Below the pieces are notes generated by a model. It worked only from the letters and a program-made list of their open reading frames with translations. It had not been told where the DNA came from and made no database searches. Shown here piece after piece: positions 46,267 through 57,192 of a DNA stretch of 64,000 bases. Every line of letters starts with the position of its first letter. Position 1 is the stretch's first letter. The stretch comes from Membranipora membranacea (Eukaryota > Bryozoa > Gymnolaemata > Cheilostomatida > Membraniporidae), in assembly GCA_914767715.1 (NCBI GenBank), contig OU612071.1:12199493-12263492 (forward strand). Reading direction: 5' to 3'. Made by a program: the position numbers and the translations under genes.

Positions 46267-48076
46267 GTTGAACCCAACTTCATCGCACGGTATTAGAAGT
46301 GGTCCTTAACCTAAGTGCCAGGTGAGGATTGGTGGTGAAGGAGAGGTAAGGAGGTGAATGGATAGGAGTTAAGGTGTGATCAATAAACTCCCTCTCCCCC
46401 AGGAAGGACAATACAGACTTATTGTGGGCGTGACATAGTGTGATGTATTGGACCAAGGAGTTAGAGACATAATTGGCCTGTTATTGAATCAACCTTCATA
46501 GCATAGGCTATTTGTGTTAGAATAATCGGTTCTTATTGTGAACATGTGACTAAACAATCACGACAACAATTCAGAGCAGAACAGATCATGTTCTAGGATT
46601 ATAGAGGGGGAGTGACTGTATTTGACTACTGCTGTCTCTAAATTTGGTGCTAAAAATATTGAACTGGTCTGGTTGATTGTTAATTTTTTTCCCGTTTTCA
46701 GAGACACTCTTATTTGACTGACATTCCTGCAACACCCTGTATAAGCCTGCATCACTTGTGTTGAATTATTAATGTCTTATCATATCTTATATCACATTAA
46801 AACAGCATGGGGTCCCTAAATGCACCATTTAATCTTGCTCAATATCAAAGCTGGAAGACATTCGGTGCTAAAATATTGAACCTTATAGTATAGTTCACCG
46901 CTAATTCTTTCTGGTTTTCAGAGACGCTCTCATTTGACTGACATAACTCAATTTGACAAAAACTTCGGGCCATGTTAGGAACACATGAATAAAAATATGA
47001 CAGGAGGATTTTAGCGAGTCATTCAATGTTGTTTGCCATGTCTGATACTCCTGCAACAGACTGGTATACATTTATATCCAGGACATACAAAGGATGATAT
47101 GTAGGCTTTTTGGGGGACTGGATTCAGGGGACTTGTATAACAATCATAATATGCTTATTACTGAAGAAACTGCAATCCTCCAAACAGTTTTAATTTGCCA
47201 ATGTGATTTTATTCGATCATTCCATAGAAATTGTTCTGCCTTCGGATGACTCGAAAGCACAAAAATACAGAGTTTATAGTACTTTTCATGTTTTTCCCAT
47301 CATGGGAATGGTTAGAATCCACTGGATTCTAACCATTCGAAATTGAGTGAACCTCAAAATCGACACATGGAAACATAGTGAATACCAGTTTGTGTATTTG
47401 AATCATATGATTCAATCATATAAATAGTCTGATTTACTGGAAACGCCACTTGTCCCAACGTCTCACAGTCATACCAAGACAAAGAGCGTCTGTACACACA
47501 ATCCACATGTCTATACTCTCACTCCTAATCTTGTTATATGTTTTTATTGTTAGAAGATGCACAGTTACCTTTAGCAAGTATCGAAGGGCAGGCAGCTATC
47601 GAAGGGAAACTCAACTAAACTACAGACATGGACTTATGTAACAGCTAATGCTATCATGTGAGACTTACTGACATGTATGATGTTGTTTTTTTAAGCCTAT
47701 GTAGATCAGGGAGAATGTAAATGTAAATAGAGGCTAATATAGATGGTTAGTGCAATACTTAGATTCAAACTTAGAACAACTTCCTCAAGGTACTCTCTAA
47801 AATCTGTATGACTGCTTTATTTTTATCTTAACCATGGTGATATACAATGCTTGTGTCTATTTTGGGTATATGTCAAGGTCATTTGGTAAGTGGAATATGC
47901 CTCTTTCAATGATCGTGTCGACATTAATGTTGCTTTGAATATTAAGGTGGTGAATTCATGTGATGTACATGGATTCTGTGGCACACTCTCAGACATGTTT
48001 GGGAACCTTGAATTTAACCTTATTTGTCAAAATCTGTGAAATATCTTATCAATTTTATATACCTTACAGCTCCATC

Positions 48077-48241
48077 GCAGGTATAATGTAGCAGGGACGG
48101 AGCTAACAGCTGAGGAGAAGATCGAGCTAGCCTGTAAGGTCAAGGTCATGAATCCCACTGCTACTCAACTTAATGAGAACCCATTTAAAGAGCCAGCGGC
48201 ATCAACCAGCCAGAACACGAAGTTATTCAAGGGACTACCTG
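48077..48241 (+). CDS. Orphan internal exon of an unrecognised gene
   Basis: A strong acceptor (TATATACCTTACAG) and donor (CCTG|GTATGT) bound a fully open frame that reads like real protein: VAGTELTAEEKIELACKVKV, then NPFKEPAASTSQNTKLFKG. It is amphipathic, then polar. Base composition is richer in G+C than the flanks. No neighbouring exon could be joined with confidence; a downstream acceptor at 49078 gives an immediate stop in the required phase. It may belong to a gene with long introns, or be a stranded exon. I do not recognise the family. Confidence 0.5.
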
Positions 48242-48609
48242 GTATGTAGGGATTGTAGTCTATATTTTTGTATTTGTTGCAGAGATCCATAGTATCAGTT
48301 TGATGATGGTTTATGATTGGTACTTTTAGTGTTTTTCTATATATGAATAAAATGTGAAAGTCGACTGGCCGATCCTTCTTACTAAAATTTACCCAAATGT
48401 CAGTCAGTGCGCATCATTTGAGACTTAGCTGTAGGGAATTTGTGGGTTGAATAACAGTAAGGACAAAAAAAACCTCAGGTCCAAAATCCAATTCATTCAC
48501 TGCTAGATGGATTTATCAATCTTGCAAGGGAGAAAGACTTGAAAATGAGCCAGAGGACTGAAACTTACGATGAGATATCCCTGTAGTATTTATGATTACA
48601 GAGAAATAT

Positions 48610-48760
48610 TGATCTGGACTCAATTGGTAAGCGCGCACCTGCTATTCACTGCATGGCGATTGGTGCCACAGAAGTTGCGGGATTGACTCCTATTGGGGGA
48701 GCTTTCAAGGATGATTGTTCAAGGACGGGCGTACACCTCTTCTTTGTGTGTTGTTCTTGT
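48610..48760 (+). repeat. tRNA-derived SINE (same family as 21047-21186)
   Basis: Head CTCAATTGGTAAGCGCGC (A box) and GCGGGATTGACTCC (decayed B box). Body GGAGCTTTCAAGGATGATTG followed by TTCAAGGACGGGCG, as in the minus-strand copy in gene B intron 1. Confidence 0.65.
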
Positions 48761-49880
48761 GTGACTCTATCTAATCATGTAAATGTTTGGACAGCTACCG
48801 AAAATCCTCGTGTTGATCTGTAGTTGGATATCTCTACAAACCTTGTCGGCTTTGGGCAGACCAAACCTAGATCATAGTTTTGTAACTGACAGTCATATGA
48901 AATGAGTGAACTGAGAGAGACTGAACTGAACGAATTGAACATTTGAGCTCTTTGAGTGTAGGTATTTCCATGCAACGAACAGCTGGAAATTTGTTCAAGG
49001 CTGTCCCATGGAAACACAATGATTTCTTATCGTCATCCCATTCCAATATTGTTCTGCCTCTGTGTTTCAGAATGACAGCGGAGTAACTGGTTTGACCATG
49101 AAAAATGTGGTCCTTCAAACCTTGCGACTGGAGACATTGTCATAATGTAAGCAAGAGAAATCTAAGCTGGCATTATAAGGTGTTGGGATAAACTATACAG
49201 AGGGCAGTGTGATAACAGAATTAAATATCACCTGGAATTTAGAACCGAGAATGAGTTTCTATAAAAGTTCCGGGCCATTTTACCATGAAACAGTGCTGAA
49301 AAAATAAAAAAATTCATCCTAGGGGCCACACAATGATGACACAGTGGTTGGCGACAATGCAATACCCAAGACCATGATTCATCGAGATAAAAACGGCATA
49401 TATATGACGCAACAGCGTGATATTATTTTGATAATGTTACTGAACTTTCAAATACTATGACATGCACCACCATGCTTTGAAAAACAGCACAAAAAATAAA
49501 AATTGTTCTCCTTGATAAGTCAATGTCTTCTATGACCACATATAACCCATACCCTTACGTGAAAATATTGTAAAAGGGTTATTAGTATGTATCTTTGTTT
49601 AGATCTTAACCACCGATTCAATTCAATTGCAACTTTTGTCTTTATTAGCTGAAAATCTTTTAGTTTTGTTGAGCGTGGTTCACATTGTCCCAGATGACAT
49701 AGGATGCCATCCCAGATGCTTATCCCAGATGGTCACAGTCTTATGTTCACATTGTAAAATTCATCCCAGACTAGCAATTAGGTTTTTGTTTGGAATAGTG
49801 CCGGGATAATGTTCACATTGTTTAGGATCGTCCCAGATCATCCTAATGTGTGGTTCACATAGCACCCAGAAGTAAAAGGA

Positions 49881-49959
49881 GTCCGGGTCCGTCTTGGACA
49901 GTATCGGGAAAATTTGACGCTTACGAACTTTCCAGATACAGTCCCAGACGGACCCAGAC
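49881..49959. repeat. Hairpin element
   Basis: Arms of ~33 bp: GTCCGGGTCCGTCTTGGACA against its near complement ending GACGGACCCAGAC. Outer sequence on both sides carries further short TGTTCACATTG/CCCAGAT repeats (49680-50010), so the whole 330-bp block may be one palindromic element. Confidence 0.65.
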
Positions 49960-50621
49960 AGACTGGGATTGCGTCATTTTCATGTTCACATTGACTGGGA
50001 TGGTTGACTGGGACAATGCGCACCAGCCATTACCTTCTGAGAGTGAGTTCAAAGTCTGTCAAATTTTTGGCAAGAGACGTCACTATCATGACTTGACTGT
50101 GCACATACCTTGTACAGAATTACTGCCACCTGCATTAAATTGGAATTGGCTTTGCAATGCTATCTGATTGACACAAGAAAAATCATTTCAACTTTGATGA
50201 ATCTGATTTGCTTCATTTCCTGCCATGGCATGATGGTTTGAGATAAAACAATAGTGCTATCGATGATCACTAATGAAATGATTATTTTCACGTAGAATAG
50301 TATTAAAACCTAACTATGATTATCTTCAACTCTGCTGACTTAAGATATGCTGCCTTACTGCTACAACTGGGTACACCCTCATTCTTTGATTCAGCACATT
50401 TTAGGACCATTCAGTCATTCTGTTTTTTTCCTGCCATCAAAATTGCTTGTTACATCCTTTCTAGAGCGCGTCTTGTTTTGCAGCTTCATCTGGCCTACAT
50501 CCCTCTTTAAGCGTTTTGAGCTCCTAATGGTTGTTTTCAAATATTATTTGAGATTGACAGTTGTATAAAGCATAACGCCTTGATTCTGAAACCTGACCGT
50601 TGCACTAAAAGCAAATAATCC

Positions 50622-50827
50622 TACGATGCATTAGGTCAAGTTTATCCAATGTGAAGAATTCATAAACTTTAATTTCATAGACTAAGCCGCTATCTATTGT
50701 AAGTTTCAAAGATATGCAATACAAAAAAAATCCTAAATAGCGAGCTTGACTCAAAGAATGAAAGCAAAGTGTGCTAGGTGGAATTTGGTATTATTAAGAC
50801 AATATTACGTAGTAACTAGCATTAATT
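50622..50827 (+). promoter_or_regulatory. 5' flank of gene C shared with gene B
   Basis: Counterpart of 20190-20395, ending ~230 bp before the C start codon. It could carry the promoter; no core element is recognisable. Confidence 0.3.
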
Positions 50828-50920
50828 AGTTTTCATCAGGGAGTTACAGAGACTCCTTGGTTTTCATGAACAGCTCACAAAGGACTACATGCACTTTTAT
50901 TCAGTTGACATAATAGAGTT

Positions 50921-50997
50921 TAGCCTATCTTGACAAGCTTTGTTCGGTGGGGGGTGTGCCCCCCCCCCACCGAACAAAGCTTGTCAAGACAGGCTAC
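50921..50997. mobile_element. 77-bp foldback insertion just upstream of gene C
   Basis: Arms of ~35 bp (TAGCCTATCTTGACAAGCTT and complement, containing TTTGTTCGGTGGGGGG) with a 4-nt loop. It is flanked by an exact 8-bp direct repeat ATAGAGTT (50913-50920 and 50998-51005). The same end sequence AGCCTGTCTTGACAAGC also occurs at about 16344. It ends 58 bp before the gene C ATG. Confidence 0.8.
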
Positions 50998-51055
50998 ATA
51001 GAGTTATGCATGACACGAAGCGAATCCAACAATCAAACAAACCGATGAAAGAAAG

Positions 51056-51254
51056 ATGCCTAGACAAGGACGAGAAAGCTCTCTCAACAAGAATAAGGTG
51101 TTAATCGCTGGGTTGACACTGCTGCTTGTATCTGGATTCATCCTTGTAGGAGTGTGCTGTGGGCTTGTACTCACCCAACTGGAAGAGCTCAACATGAAGA
51201 TGAGCGACATGGAAGGGAAGATTCGTCAAAATACTGACACAATCAACGACCTAG
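51056..51254 (+). CDS. Gene C exon 1: cytosolic tail and membrane anchor
   Basis: ATG at 51056, donor CTAG|GTAAGA, phase 1. Hydrophobic helix LIAGLTLLLVSGFILVGVCC, then LTQLEELNMKMSDMEGK beginning the coiled coil. Confidence 0.8.
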
Positions 51255-54200
51255 GTAAGATAATACCACAATCACAGTCTAAAGATCATCAAATACCCTC
51301 GTAGGGGAGTATTTGACTTGAATGAAGATATGTTTAGTTAACTTCATTCAAGCCTGCACCAAGTGTCAGCTAGGTGGTAGCTTTTATAAAATAATAATTG
51401 ACCACTCTAGGGCGCATTTCTTCAGATCTTGTGACTGCTGTGTATTATAGTGCATTGAACGGTATTTATTTCAAATTTAACCAATCGTCAATGCTAAAAT
51501 ATGTTGCAAAATTGATTGAAGATTGTAATAATGATGATACATACATGGTTTTCATTATGAGTACTTGCAACGTAAAAACAGGGATGAAATTGAACTCTCA
51601 ACTTTGTTACATTGCAGCTTAAAATTTCATTCATTTGTGTGTTATGTATATGCATAGTACTTGGAGTGGAAGCGCCACATCTTGGCCAAGCCATGCCAAC
51701 TTTTTCCAGGTCCACCTTGGTCCAATTCAAATTAGATTCCATTCAATCCTAGACTAGGCCAACACAGGAGGTAAATACACCCAAAGGTGCTGGGGGCTTA
51801 GGCAAGGGATCGTGTAAGCTCCCCCAGTGGGACATGAAGCCACAACCGATGGCACCATCTCAACTTGGGATTGGTGAGATGGCGCTATTGGTTATTGGTT
51901 GCCATACAATTCATGACACATTAGTTGTGGCTCCATTCAGTCATTCGCCATGACAAGCAACAAAGCTATTGTCGTATGAGCTATCAACTTAGATTTCAGA
52001 AGAAATCCATCCAGTTTATTGTTAGCTTCTCATTTTCAATTGTTGACTCTCTGTGTATCACATCATGTTAACATGATGTTAATAAATCCGGTAGTTAATA
52101 AAGTTCATAATAATAACATGCATGCTTGCAACTATGATAAATATTAGGTTATTGTTGTCAAGTTCATGAATGTTAGAATCCCATTACTCCGATAGATAAG
52201 TGTTCTCAAACAAATAAATTTACAACGCAGCCGACCAAAATTTAACAAGTACAATTGTTGTGGACAATAGTCGGCAACAAGTTGGAAGTTTGTTGAGTTG
52301 ATGCAATGACTATCATTATTATATTTATTAAAGGTGGTACAACAAACTTATTTGGTTTAAGTGGCCGCGTGACAAGGCTAGAGGCTTAATAAATTAAGTT
52401 GGACAATTAAAAAGTTTAAATTGTTATTTTATTTGTAGAACGTTACATGAATCAGAGTTTGGCAGAAATTATGAAGCAGCAAAAGGAGAATGACGACGTA
52501 TTTCAAAATCTCAGTGAGGGTTTGCTATATACCATTCCACTCCATGACATCATCAGTTACTGAATTCCATAGCAACACGTTCAATATAGTCATAGTTTCA
52601 TACCAAAAGTCGACTTGGACCATTGAATAGTGCATTATTAGCAATCAAGCAGCTGTATTGTAGCAGAAAAGTTGTAAAGGTTGTCAGCCACTATAGGTCA
52701 GGTCGTCAGCGACGGTCCTACTCAATCTTTCAGGTTTATTTTCACTTCAATCAAGACAAAAGTTACTGTCAAGTGACAGCAGGGAGAATGGTGACAGGGT
52801 ATAGTGATTTTGTTACCATGTTGCACATTGAAATGGCCAATTGACGGTGAGCTAATGATTCTGTTTTTTAAAGGTTACCCAACCAAACAACCAGGAGGAG
52901 ACACCACCGTTCAAGGACATCAAGGAGTGAAACATCAAATGTACCAGCAACTCGGTGAGAGCTCACAAACTCATAAAATTCTGCATATTTCAGCTCTAGG
53001 AACTAATCATAATTTGGTCGTTTTAACATTCAACACAGATTAATGGAAACAACAAAAGCTGCAATGGTGCATCAGGAACAATTGTGAAAGTTTTCTCGAG
53101 TCTAGATAGGCTTTGTTCGATTCAGTGATCCTTCATTCTGGGGGGTCTTTCAATTAGAATGATCATCGCATTTTCAAGAAAAAGTATCACTGTTACCCTG
53201 CTTAAAATTATCACTGATTTGACCTTTCTGCAAGAATAATTTGTTCCAAAGTTGCTCACTCTGAACGTTGCAGCTCTTTCAATGACTAAGCCATTTGTGG
53301 ACCAGACCCTAGCGATAAGATAGCAATTTTGGCTGTCTTTAATTGTAATACTCTCCTTGGTCAGTTTAATTCTATTGGTGAGCCACCTGCAAATAGGACC
53401 ATGTGCTCTCATGTATTTAAAATTAGGAGTCACCATAATTGTAAACAGTGGTAGAAGTCATTAATATACATCCTTGTATATGCCTGCGAACATGTGAAGT
53501 AGAAACAGAAGCAAGGCTGGCCCTTTAGGAGGATGTGATGTATCCTAGAAACTAGGATGGGTTCTGCATCAAATGTAGGGTTGTAACAAACTATGTCCTG
53601 ATGGTGCTGATGCTGAATCATAACAATTTGAATATTTATAATTCTGAGTGGTATTTTAATATAATATAATATACAAAGGTGCATTCAAATGCCAAATTTA
53701 TTTCCCTACTATACCCCGATGAGTCTTAATGGTGCTAATTCTGATATAGGAAATTTCAATACTATTTTGAGACTAGCTTCTATCTACAATGGGAATATAA
53801 GGCCATTCTCGCAATCTAATCTCATTTTCTCTGGATTGCAGCTATGTCACTCGAGAGATTTGAAACAAATATCAGTAACCAAGCGACTGAAATTGCCAAT
53901 ATCAGAACGGATTTGCAAGCAGCCGATGATCGATACAAAGGTACATTCAAATTCCAAAATTATTTCCCATCTATACCCCGATAAGTCTTTATGGCGCTGG
54001 TTCTAAATAATGAAAATCTCAGTATACAGTAAATTTCTCTCAAGATATTGGCAATTTCAATACTATTTTGAGACTATCTTCTATCTACAATGGGAATATA
54101 AGGCCATTCTCGCAATCTAATCTCATTTTCTCTGGATTACAGCTATGTCACTAGAGAGATTTGAAACAAAGATCAGTAACCAATCGACCGACATTGCCAA

Positions 54201-57034
54201 TATCAGAACGGATTTGCAAGCAGCCGACGATCGATACAAAGGTACATTCAAATGCCAAAACTATTTCCCTACTATACCCCGATAAGTCTTAATGGTGCTG
54301 ATTCTAAATAATGAAAATTTCAGTATACAGTAAATTTTTCTCAAGATATAGGCAATTTCAATACTATTTTGAGACTAGCTTCTATCTGCAATGGGAATCT
54401 AAGGCCATTCACGCAATCTAAAACTCATTTTCTCTGGATTGCAGCTATGTCACTCGAGAGATTTGAAACAAAGATCAGCAACCAAGCGACTGACATTGCA
54501 AACCTCAGAGCAGATTCACAAGCAGCCGACTCTTCAATGATCGTAGACATCACATCGCTGAATGAATCTATAAATCATGAAATCTTACTTCTACATACCA
54601 TGTTAGAAGGAATGGATAACGCCTCTGATAGCATGTTGTTCCACGAAGCTAAGTCACATCCTACCACACCCTCGATAGAGATGATTGACCTACTACATAC
54701 CAAGGTTGAGAATATGAGCACTGCAATAGTTGAGGTTCAAGAGTTCCTCCATAATGCTACAGCTCTCATGAAATCAATCAATGAATTGGGTTCAAAGGAC
54801 AGAAATCTATTATATACTCAACTAAACAATTTAGAAATTCATCTAAATGGTACAAGCCGTGATCAGCAGAATATGCGGGATCGCATCAACTCCATGTACA
54901 CACAGTTAGACAACCTGGAAAGATCCACACCTACGGCAACGGATGAAAGCTTGCAAAACTTCTCGAATAGCTTCAATCATACGCTTGAAGACATTGAATC
55001 AAAGATTGAGATGATAGCGTCAATGAATGACACGGCCTCGGCTGAGAGAAACTCCTTGTACATACAGTTTAACGATCTGGAAAAGTCAACACAATGGCAA
55101 TGGCTGAAAACTTGCAAAACTTCTCAATTATCTCAAACCATACGCTAGAAAAATTTGAATCAAAGATGAACCAACACATCGAGATGATGGCCTCAATGAA
55201 CGATTCGGCCTCGGCTGAGAGGAACTCCTTGTACGTACAGTTCGAAAACCTGGATCAGTCCACTGCAATGGCAATGGCTGATAACTTGCAAAACATCTCA
55301 ACCATCTTGAACCATACGCTAGAAGACATTGAATCAAAGATGAACCAACACATTAAGATGATGATGATGATGGCCTCAACGAATGATTCTGCCTCGGCTG
55401 AGATGAACTCCTTGTACATACAGTTAAAGGACCTGGAAAGGTCCACAACAAGAGCAATGACTGAAACATCGCAAAGCGTCTCAACTATCTTGAACCATAC
55501 TTTGAACTATCTTGAACCATACTTAGAAAACATTGACTCAAAACTAACCCAACAATCTGCAATGATAGCATCAATGAATGAATCGCATGTACACTTCGAC
55601 GACCTGGCAACTCCTATAGTACGATCCCGCTTCTGTGAGTAAATTACGTCATTCATGCACTTGATCCCATGTTTCGAACTGAAGGCATCTAACGAGTTGT
55701 CCGCTCCTGATATGAAAGAATGGTTATTTCTCTGATGATTCTTAGGCTATACATTATATAGAGCAGCCATAGCTCACATATAGGCGCAGGTATTTCTTTC
55801 TTTTTCCAACAATTGTGGCAGGAAGAGTGTCTGTAAACCAAAACAAGTCCTTTGGTCGTTTAAAAGCTTTTTTCATGCATTGATGGCACCAAGTACGGAA
55901 CTTTGCGCGTTTTTCTGCTCATGCAATGCAATCAATACTTTATTGATAACTCATCACTGAGGTTGGGCACCTTAACTCTATTGTGCTATTCTCAGGCACT
56001 TTCCCATATGTGGCCTTTATGGCGATCTCTCATGTTGATGCTGTGAAATTTGTTTTAATCTTCAATGCATTTTTACAACACTCAATCATCAACTTGTCAA
56101 TACTACATAGGGTGAATCATTATTTAATAATAATTATAATTTTTTTTTAAGGTGGTAAATGTACCAAGGAGTCAAGCGCTTGCACCATTGGAGAGTTTAA
56201 AAAACTCACCTGCAAGAGGGGCTTTCTTAAGTCTCATGGTGGCTATGGGCAAAGTAAATACTCCATTGGTTATACTAAAACATCACTGATGAATCCGGGA
56301 TTTAAAGGGCTGAAGATTACACTTCACAAGTTTGACGTTAGTTTAGTATTTTTATGCATGTAGGCTTTTATGGTAGATTAATTCTTGAATGGTTCATGAT
56401 TTTGGCAGGAAAATGACTAAATTGTTCCCAACTATTCATGCATTCAAAGTTTTGACCGTTAAAATTGAATCTGTGCTACGTTTCCATGTGTTAGAAAGTA
56501 GGAGAATTTGTAGTGCAGTTCATATGGTGAAAAGAGCTTCCCTGCCAAAGCACACAATAATTTGTTGTGCTCTAACCCCACAATGATTATTTGCTCGAAT
56601 GAAAAATAGTGGTGTGAATTTCACCTTGATTTAATCGTAAGTGAATAAGTGTCATATTGATTTGGTTGAGTTGATTTTATTTTTGATGCATATTGCGTTA
56701 TATTGTTACACATTCTCTTCTATAGGTAGAGCCTCCTGTAGACGGTGTCTGCAAAGACCGTCTGTTCATAGGAGTATATGGTAATCTCAGGACGTTCAAG
56801 CACTGTGGCACTGGGATTAGCGATTTAGTATTATACCTTGATGTATCAGAGGAAGGATTTGATGGTAGTAGATCAATAAATATAGAATTTCATGCTGATA
56901 GGGACTACGGTGATAGAAATGACGGTTTTATGATTGAGTTCGCTTTCCAATTAATGCCTTTTACTCAATCAGCTTACCAGGCAACCATAGGTGATGTCGA
57001 AGACCATTATGATTATTATGTTTATTGGGGTTAA
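51056..57034 (+). CDS. Gene C: coiled-coil / CUB-like receptor paralogue with one frameshift
   Basis: Exons 51056-51254, 52439-52513, 52874-52954, 53842-53940, 54143-54241, 54445-55634, 56152-56336, 56726-57034. Same layout as gene B: basic tail (residues 1-14), one hydrophobic helix (15-39), coiled-coil stalk with 58-residue repeats and many N-glycosylation sequons, then the CUB-like domain (CKRGF, NPGFKGLKI, CKDRLFI, CGTGISDLVLYLDVS, GFMIEFAFQLMP). Differences from B: no usable exon 2 (52334-52388 hits a stop), one copy of the YPTKQP cassette instead of three, and two additional 33-codon exons before the large exon. The large exon is 1190 bp, one short of a multiple of three. Near 55088 a base is missing relative to repeats in B, so a literal translation stops at about residue 418, before the CUB-like domain. 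Either a real inactivating allele or a sequencing error. Confidence 0.75.
52334..52388 (+). pseudogene. Decayed gene C exon 2
   Basis: TTAAAG|GTGGTACAACAAAC matches the start of gene B exon 2 (GGTTN), but the frame reaches TAA without a good donor. A 21-bp mini-exon ending at TTTG|GTTTAA would keep phase 1; this is speculative. Confidence 0.45.
52439..52513 (+). CDS. Gene C exon homologous to B exon 3
   Basis: Acceptor TTTGTAG, donor CTCA|GTGAGG, 75 bp, phase 1-1. Encodes NQSLAEIMKQQKENDD.FQNL. Confidence 0.7.
52874..52954 (+). CDS. Gene C exon homologous to B exon 4
   Basis: Acceptor TTTTAAAG, donor CTCG|GTGAGA, 81 bp, phase 1-1. YPTKQPGGDTTVQGHQGV cassette in a single copy. Confidence 0.7.
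53140..53360. repeat. GGGGGTCTTTC-family MITE, diverged
   Basis: Left end GGGGGGTCTTTCAATTAGAA intact, right part eroded (TTTAATTGTAATACTCTCC). It sits at the same place relative to the cassette exon as the copies in gene B. Confidence 0.65.
53842..53940 (+). CDS. Gene C 33-codon exon, first copy
   Basis: Acceptor TCTGGATTGCAG, donor AAAG|GTACAT, 99 bp, phase 1-1. Encodes AMSLERFETNISNQATEIAN then IRTDLQAADDRYK. It copies the first 30 or so codons of the large exon. Confidence 0.7.
54143..54241 (+). CDS. Gene C 33-codon exon, second copy
   Basis: Same borders, length and phase as the preceding exon. The ~200 bp of flanking intron (TACTATTTTGAGACTA, AAGGCCATTCTCGCAATCTAA) is copied with it. 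Confidence 0.7.
54445..55634 (+). CDS. Gene C large coiled-coil exon (frameshifted)
   Basis: Acceptor GGATTGCAG, donor TTCT|GTGAGT. It begins with the same AMSLERFETKISNQATDIAN segment. Two overlapping open frames (to 55148 and from about 55091) join if one base is missing near 55088, where DLEKST is followed by QWQW instead of the expected MAMAENLQN. It also has an in-frame MMMM-encoding ATG run near 55350, and one repeat is four residues shorter (lacking NQHI or a similar segment). Confidence 0.75.
56152..56336 (+). CDS. Gene C CUB-like domain exon, N-half
   Basis: Acceptor TTTTTTTTAAG, donor GAC|GTTAGT, 185 bp. Encodes CTKESSACTIGEF, CKRGFLKSH and NPGFKGLKITLHKFD. Confidence 0.8.
56726..57034 (+). 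CDS. Gene C terminal CUB-like exon
   Basis: Acceptor TCTATAG, stop TAA at 57032-57034, 309 bp, 102 residues. Only about half of the residues match gene B, but the CGTGIS.LVLY.DVS and GFMIEF.FQLMPF cores are kept. Confidence 0.8.
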   Translation, partial: VEPPVDGVCKDRLFIGVYGNLRTFKHCGTGISDLVLYLDVSEEGFDGSRSINIEFHADRDYGDRNDGFMIEFAFQLMPFTQSAYQATIGDVEDHYDYYVYWG

Positions 57035-57121
57035 TACGCTGCAAATAATTATTGTTATAATTAATTATTATCAATTCATGTGAAAAACAAATATGATGAT
57101 GATGATTTTTAATTTTTTTTT

Positions 57122-57192
57122 AGTTCAATTTCAAATTAATGCCTTTAACTGAATCAGCTCACAATGCAACCACAGATGGTGTGGAATATTAT
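57122..57192 (+). pseudogene. Duplicated scrap of terminal CUB-like exon (after gene C)
   Basis: Counterpart of 33013-33080: FNFKLMPLTESAHNATTDGVEYY read after a poly-T run. Confidence 0.7.

Larger units (their letters stand above)
42190..48060. other. Repeat-rich spacer without supported genes
   Basis: Holds the MITEs at 43632, 44594 and 46058, a hAT-like element at 45144, and two related blocks at 46660-46740 and 46900-46960 sharing TTTTCAGAGACxCTCTxATTTGACTGACAT, which could be duplicated acceptor/exon scraps but quickly reach stops. ORFs at 43086, 44462 and 47450 have no support. Confidence 0.4.

Noticed and set aside
46660-46960. Two TTTTCAGAGAC blocks looking like duplicated exon starts
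   Set aside because: Frames reach stops within about 20 codons and no donor is seen; probably a simple local duplication.
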